A stretch of DNA of 64,000 nt from Siniperca chuatsi (taxonomy: Eukaryota; Chordata; Actinopteri; Centrarchiformes; Sinipercidae): positions 3,060,333-3,124,332 of the forward strand of contig NC_058045.1 of assembly GCF_020085105.1 (NCBI RefSeq), given 5' to 3'. Made by a program: the position numbers and the translations under genes. The notes under the pieces are model-generated. The model saw nothing but the letters and a program-made list of their open reading frames with translations. It did no database searches and was not told the origin of the DNA. Within the stretch, counting starts at the first letter, position 1; each line of letters opens with the position of its first letter. Positions 61,196 through 64,000 of the stretch are shown here, one piece after another.

Positions 61196-64000
61196 CTTAA
61201 CATCCAGTTTGAACCTCTATGTTTACATACATACATTGATTCCTACTTCAGAAAAATGTGAGTTTCCTACATTCTAGTGACTTTTAAAGATTGAAAATAA
61301 CAAAATAATAAGTACACTGCAATAGCATTTTTATGTTAAATACTTTCAGTTTGACTTTTAATTCTCAGGAAAGAATCCAGAATAATTTGCCCCTCTGGCA
61401 TGAACTTGCGTGAATATCTGTCATTAACTAATATTCATCAGATTTCATTCATTCATTCCATTTCTCTCTCCGTCTCTCACTCACTGATGAGGACGAGGCA
61501 CAAGCGTGAGCTGCTCTCTTCCTGCCAGAAACAGGTTGTGATAAGGAAAAAAAGATGTAAACATTTTTAAATTGGTAGAAATACCGGAGAACTGTGACCC
61601 TGGGAGGAAACCAGGAGAGGGCAATGAAAAACAGGAGTCTCCCTGGACACACTTGATCAACTTGGACCACGTCCCATGGTATTTATAGAATACTCCAGGG
61701 TTGGCAAGTATGCACAGCTCTCTCTGGAGCCACAAAAGGCTTTACACAACTTTTTAACACAGGAAGTAGTACTCCCCAAGACTTGTAAACTTGTAAAGAC
61801 TTTGATGTGTAATATCGATGGAGTTCCCCTTTAATGTAAAGCTGAGCGTGACAAGCTTGGTCTGATCCTAAATGGTCACCATTTAGATAACATGGCCTTT
61901 TCGTTTGGTGCCACTCTTAAGGTGAACATTTTTTTTTGCCCCACTTATGGAAAGGCTCTAAGGATTGCAAAACTGTCTTCTTGATGCACAGTTTTTGGTT
62001 ACAGTTTAACTCTTGATTTAATTGAAGCAAAACAACACACAACAGACTTAACCCGAGCTGTAACTATATGACAAAATACCTGTGCATGTAATTATAATAT
62101 AAGTAGACTGAGCTGGTTCCATACTTGTTAGTGATATGAAATCACAAACATTTCTTTTCATCATTTTGGACAGCAGGAAAATACAGTAAATGTAAAGATG
62201 TTTGACTTTTGATGATAACGCAGCTTAAAACGATTTTGAAAACGAATGCACCAGAACCATTTGTTCATTTGTCATCCCTTGTCAGCGTCAACGCAGAAAC
62301 ATCCGATGATGCCAAGCCTACAAAATGGAGACATCCAATCATTACTTTGGCTCTCCAGCAAACATTTAAGCACTGATTGCATTTGCTCATCTAGCACTGC
62401 AGTTTTTGGAATAAAACTAATGGAAGTGGTCACTTTTGAAGATGAGAGCATAGTCTTTTGTCTGATAGCACTGACATGTTTAATATCCACAAATTATTAT
62501 TGAACAGCAGCAAAAAACAAACAAACCCCAAAACAATTGATACCACAAATCAACTCAAACCTCATGATTGATTTGAGTTACACAGACTGTCTTTTTTCTG
62601 TGATGACACATGATTTGATGATAGCAAGTGCTGGAAGAAGTTGGGAGAGGTTTACGGCTCGGCTTCATTATGAGTCACCCTTTTCATTTTGTTGTCGCTC
62701 CTGATTAGATATTTCAAGACAATGAGGTCTTTCACAGTAGATGAATGTTTGACACAAAAGCCAGTCTGCTGAGTGATACATCAGTCTGATTTCTGACTTG
62801 TGTGAAGTTCAGTTCAATGAGCTTTACACTGACGTCACATATATTTCTGCTCCTTGCTATTTGGTCAGGGTCAGTTAAATGGTGAGATTATGTTGTTGCA
62901 GTTCCTAGTATGTTAATGTATGAGGCCGAAAGTAATTGAGCTGTAAGGTTTAAAAGACACTCTGAAACACTGAAAAATATATTCTGCTACAAAAAGTGTT
63001 GACTTCAATTGACAAATAACATAACATTTCTTCTCGGCAATTTCTAATATCTGCAATAAGCTAAAATTGCCTGGTCATATTAGCCTGGCTGACATATGCT
63101 TCTAATACAGGCATTAGACAGTAATAATAAAGGATTTAAACTTGCAATAACAATTTTTTTTTTTGCAAATTACTATCTATTAACACTTTGGAGATTTTTT
63201 TTTGACATTTTAACATCTTATCATTAAAATTAATTTCTTTTTTTATTAGTCCAAAACAACAATATGACAGTATCGGAGCCTATGCAACTCATTGCATTTC
63301 TACTTAGAAACATAACCTGCAGTGCAACAGACAACTAAGCCAGAAAGCAAATGGTTTAAATTAGAACTAATTGAAATTATATCCCCCCGCTTTAAATTTC
63401 ATGTGATGTGACCTTTGTGTGCTTAATGTAGAGTTTATATGAAAGCTCATAGTTTAGTATTGGCATGTGTGACTGACTGAAATGATAACAGGCTGATATA
63501 AAAAGCCGTTGACTGATTTGTGAGAGCCATTGCTATGTGATCATGTCATATGCTTCGATGGTGGGATTTATCCAGACATTGTGTAAGTATGTATCGTTGG
63601 TTACAGCGGATCAAGCATGACAGCAAATGAGTACAGGGAGGCCTGCCAATCAATACTCACAGAGATGAAGAATTCCAGCAAACCGTCTGCACAAAGAGGA
63701 ATTCTGGTTCATAGCAAAAGGTTAGCTCAATTTGATATTTATGCTATTTGACTCTTGGACGTTTTGGAAATCCAATGAAATACTACAGTCTAGACATATT
63801 TGGATGTTTGGAAGGAATCCTTTCTCAAAGCATCCATTTTTGTTATAGGAAACAATGTTTTACCAATTTCTATACAGCCAGAAACATTTTCTTTCTCTGC
63901 AAGAAGGCTTTTCTTTCTTCTTTCTCTGTCCACTGGTGGAGCAAAGAGCTATGGCATGACTTAGAACGTCATGTGATTTGACACCTAAAGGACAGGAGAC
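61196..64000. other. Intergenic stretch to window end
   Basis: No gene, RNA gene or nameable repeat is supported. About 62600-62900 has a non-repetitive texture (ATTATGAGTCACCC, TGATTAGATATTTC) that could be conserved noncoding DNA, but I cannot test this. Confidence 0.4.

Overview
The window is vertebrate nuclear DNA, almost certainly from a ray-finned (teleost) fish. Genes are split into short exons with GT-AG introns, most of the sequence is AT-rich noncoding DNA, microsatellites are common, and several interspersed repeat families are ones I recognise from fish genomes (Tc1-like transposon, L2/CR1-type LINE, Penelope-like hairpins, short palindromic elements). No bacterial, CRISPR or operon features are present.

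Four protein-coding genes can be reconstructed exon by exon with consistent splice phases. (1) A rergl-like small-GTPase gene, + strand, 6419-13595, 5 exons, 203 aa. (2) lmo1, a LIM-only transcriptional adaptor, + strand, 26822-33238, 4 exons, 155 aa. (3) ric3, an ER chaperone of nicotinic acetylcholine receptors, + strand, 41236-49950, 6 exons, 375 aa. (4) psma1, proteasome subunit alpha-6, - strand, 51552-55731, 10 exons, 263 aa. ric3 and psma1 converge, with polyadenylation signals about 500 bp apart.

Layout: 1-835 is a compound TAC minisatellite. 835-5900 is repeat-rich intergenic DNA, including a degenerate four-unit tandem array and a first hairpin element. 5900-15420 is the rergl-like gene and its 3' flank. 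15420-26280 is intergenic, with a degenerate minisatellite at 24165-25500 and a homeodomain-motif-rich block at 23330-23870. 26280-33240 is lmo1. 33240-41020 is intergenic and ends in a dead Tc1-like transposon about 220 bp upstream of the ric3 start codon. 41020-50860 is ric3, with a 5'-truncated, broken LINE in intron 1. 51350-55860 is psma1 and its promoter. 55860-64000 holds no gene I can recognise, only repeats and possible conserved noncoding blocks.

The genes do not form one pathway. lmo1-ric3 adjacency matches the human 11p15 neighbourhood, where PSMA1 also lies. The rergl-type gene beside lmo1 is notable because human RERGL lies on 12p12 with the paralogue LMO3; this suggests an old duplicated block. 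I found no convincing new biological system. The best leads are the two Penelope-like hairpin elements, the degenerate GTP-binding motifs and odd exon-5 acceptor of the rergl-like gene, the degenerate tandem array upstream of lmo1, and an unassigned 191-codon reading frame.
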